A stretch of DNA of 64,000 nucleotides, taken from contig NZ_CBDIPG010000001.1 in the NCBI RefSeq assembly GCF_965283645.1, positions 3,472,001 to 3,536,000 on the forward strand. Direction: 5' to 3'. The position numbers and the translations under genes are program-made. Source of the DNA: Kordia sp965283645 (GTDB lineage: Bacteria; Bacteroidota; Bacteroidia; Flavobacteriales; Flavobacteriaceae). Positions 62,982-64,000 of this stretch are shown here, piece by piece; positions within the stretch are counted from its first letter, which is position 1; each line of letters begins with the position of its first letter. The notes under the pieces were generated by a model. That model saw only the letters and a program-made list of their open reading frames with translations. It did no database searches and was not told the DNA's origin.

Positions 62982-63842
62982 ATGGAATTAGCTATCAATA
63001 ATTTAACAAAAAAGTACGGCTCAAAAAAGTTAGGATTGAGTGACTATTCAATCAATATATCTTCCGGAATCTTAGGTTTATTAGGTCCAAATGGCGCAGG
63101 GAAATCAACGCTTATCAAAATGATTTCTTCTATCAGTAAACCAACTCAAGGAAGTATTTCTCTTAATGGAAATGATATTCTAAAATCGCCAAACTACATT
63201 CGTAAAATGTTAGGATATCTTCCACAAGATTTTGGTATATATCCAAACCTAAATGCTTTTGAATTTCTGTCGTACATGGCAGCAATGAAAGGTGTTGGTG
63301 GACGAGGATTGCGCGAACGAATAGAAAAACTATTAATGGAAGTAAATCTTATAGAATCGGCAAACAATCAACTAGGAACCTATTCTGGCGGAATGATTCA
63401 ACGCATCGGAATTGCACAAGCATTGCTAAACGATCCGAAAGTGATCATTTTTGATGAACCAACTGTTGGTTTAGATCCAGAAGAACGGTTACGATTCAGA
63501 GATTTAATTTCAGATTTGGCAAATGACAGAATCATCATCTTATCATCACATATCGTATCAGACATTGAAACCATTGCCGATGAGGTTGCCATTATGAAAC
63601 AAGGTTCACTCATTGTAAAAGATTCGCAAGAAGACATCATTCAACTAGCCGAAGGAAAAGTTTATGAAACGACGGTGAGCAAATCAAACATCAACAACTT
63701 TAAAAGCTATCATACAGTGGTAAGTTCATACAGAATGCAAGATAGTTTTAGAGTACGATACATTTCTGAAAATCCAAATATTGACGCAGAAAATGTAACA
63801 GCAACCTTAGAAGATGCATACATCTATTTAACCAAAAACTAA
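62982..63842 (+). CDS. ABC transporter ATP-binding protein
   Basis: 286 residues of ABC-2-type export ATPase. Motifs: Walker A GPNGAGKST (about 35-43), Q-loop LPQDFGIYPNL, signature TYSGGMIQRIGIAQALL (about 132-148), Walker B VIIFDEPTVGLDP and the H-loop ILSSHIVSDIE. It energises a permease whose gene starts 14 bp downstream. The C-terminal 70 residues are a domain seen in similar exporters. It probably exports a peptide or lipid-like substrate; the substrate is unknown. Confidence 0.94.
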   Translation: MELAINNLTKKYGSKKLGLSDYSINISSGILGLLGPNGAGKSTLIKMISSISKPTQGSISLNGNDILKSPNYIRKMLGYLPQDFGIYPNLNAFEFLSYMAAMKGVGGRGLRERIEKLLMEVNLIESANNQLGTYSGGMIQRIGIAQALLNDPKVIIFDEPTVGLDPEERLRFRDLISDLANDRIIILSSHIVSDIETIADEVAIMKQGSLIVKDSQEDIIQLAEGKVYETTVSKSNINNFKSYHTVVSSYRMQDSFRVRYISENPNIDAENVTATLEDAYIYLTKN

Positions 63843-63855
63843 TACCAATACTGCC

Positions 63856-64000
63856 ATGTTTCAATTCAAAAATATCATCAAAGGAAATTATTTACAGTAT
63901 GTACGAAGTTATTCGTTTCTTATTACTGTAGCACTCAGTGTATACATTGCGTTTAGCTTTGTGCCTTCACCAGAAGCAAATTACACAACTATTCGGTTAG
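63856..64000 (+). CDS. ABC-2-type permease, 3' end outside window
   Basis: The window ends after 48 codons. The start MFQFKNIIKGNYLQYVRSYS followed by FLITVALSVYIAFSFVPSP gives one membrane helix typical of the first span of ABC-2 permeases. It is directly behind the ATPase gene (14-bp gap), which supports the call. Length and later domains cannot be judged. Confidence 0.7.
   Translation, partial: MFQFKNIIKGNYLQYVRSYSFLITVALSVYIAFSFVPSPEANYTTIRL

Noticed and set aside
1..64000. CRISPR array, tRNA, rRNA or complete insertion sequence
   Set aside because: I saw no regularly spaced direct repeats, no tRNA-like T-loop with cloverleaf, no rRNA-like stretch and no transposase. Only small non-coding repeats were found.

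Overview
The window is AT-rich DNA (I estimate about one third G+C) from a marine-type Flavobacteriaceae genome, most like Kordia or a close relative. This rests on several signs: a type IX secretion system (T9SS) protein (PorZ) and secreted proteins with T9SS C-terminal domains; four outer-membrane TonB-type receptors with carboxypeptidase-regulatory-like N-termini; GLPGLI, DUF5689 and DUF3108 families; Bacteroidota promoters (TTG or TTTG, 19 nt, TAnnTTTG); and almost no Shine-Dalgarno sites. The genus is inference; the family is well supported. No rRNA, tRNA, CRISPR array, prophage or complete insertion sequence was seen.

Layout. 0-9.2 kb: two PLP sulfur-amino-acid enzymes, an M1 peptidase, an outer-membrane protein, glutamate dehydrogenase and porZ. 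9.2-17.4 kb: recO, an overlapping haem-type TonB receptor and a 1648-residue secreted mosaic protein. 17.7-29 kb: ileS, a DksA-like gene, lspA, 5-formyl-THF cyclo-ligase, uvrC and a patatin/beta-barrel fusion. 29.4-33.1 kb: aromatic amino-acid catabolism (hmgA, 4-hydroxyphenylpyruvate dioxygenase, tryptophan 2,3-dioxygenase). 38.4-43.1 kb: DUF3108, a second dioxygenase-like gene, M23 peptidase and pgi. 43.2-52.6 kb: two TonB receptors, the second in a nuclease/phosphatase-receptor-DUF5689 group.

Two accessory regions stand out. The first (33.2-38.1 kb) has a tandem pair of near-identical small-RNA genes, a tandem pair of Cys-rich RiPP-like precursors with the same leader but diverged cores, a DUF4214-type lipoprotein, a T9SS-secreted protein and a membrane-anchored TPR-AraC regulator. 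The second (53.3-58.5 kb) has a third double-Gly precursor, a second TPR-AraC regulator of the same architecture, and a cassette of a small acidic secreted peptide, a single-span membrane protein and an HTTM-family (gamma-carboxylase/SdpB-like) membrane protein. The two regions share a conserved 5' leader block (ATCCGAAAAGC...AGTAGGAAT) and a palindrome ATTTATAAAT upstream of their peptide and exported-protein genes, so they may form one regulon although they lie 20 kb apart. I consider this the best candidate for an undescribed system here.

The last 5.5 kb is a PadR regulator with an HAAS-type membrane protein, then an outer-membrane receptor, a GLPGLI protein and an ABC exporter whose permease runs off the window. 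An identical 11-mer lies upstream of both padR and the receptor and may be the PadR operator.
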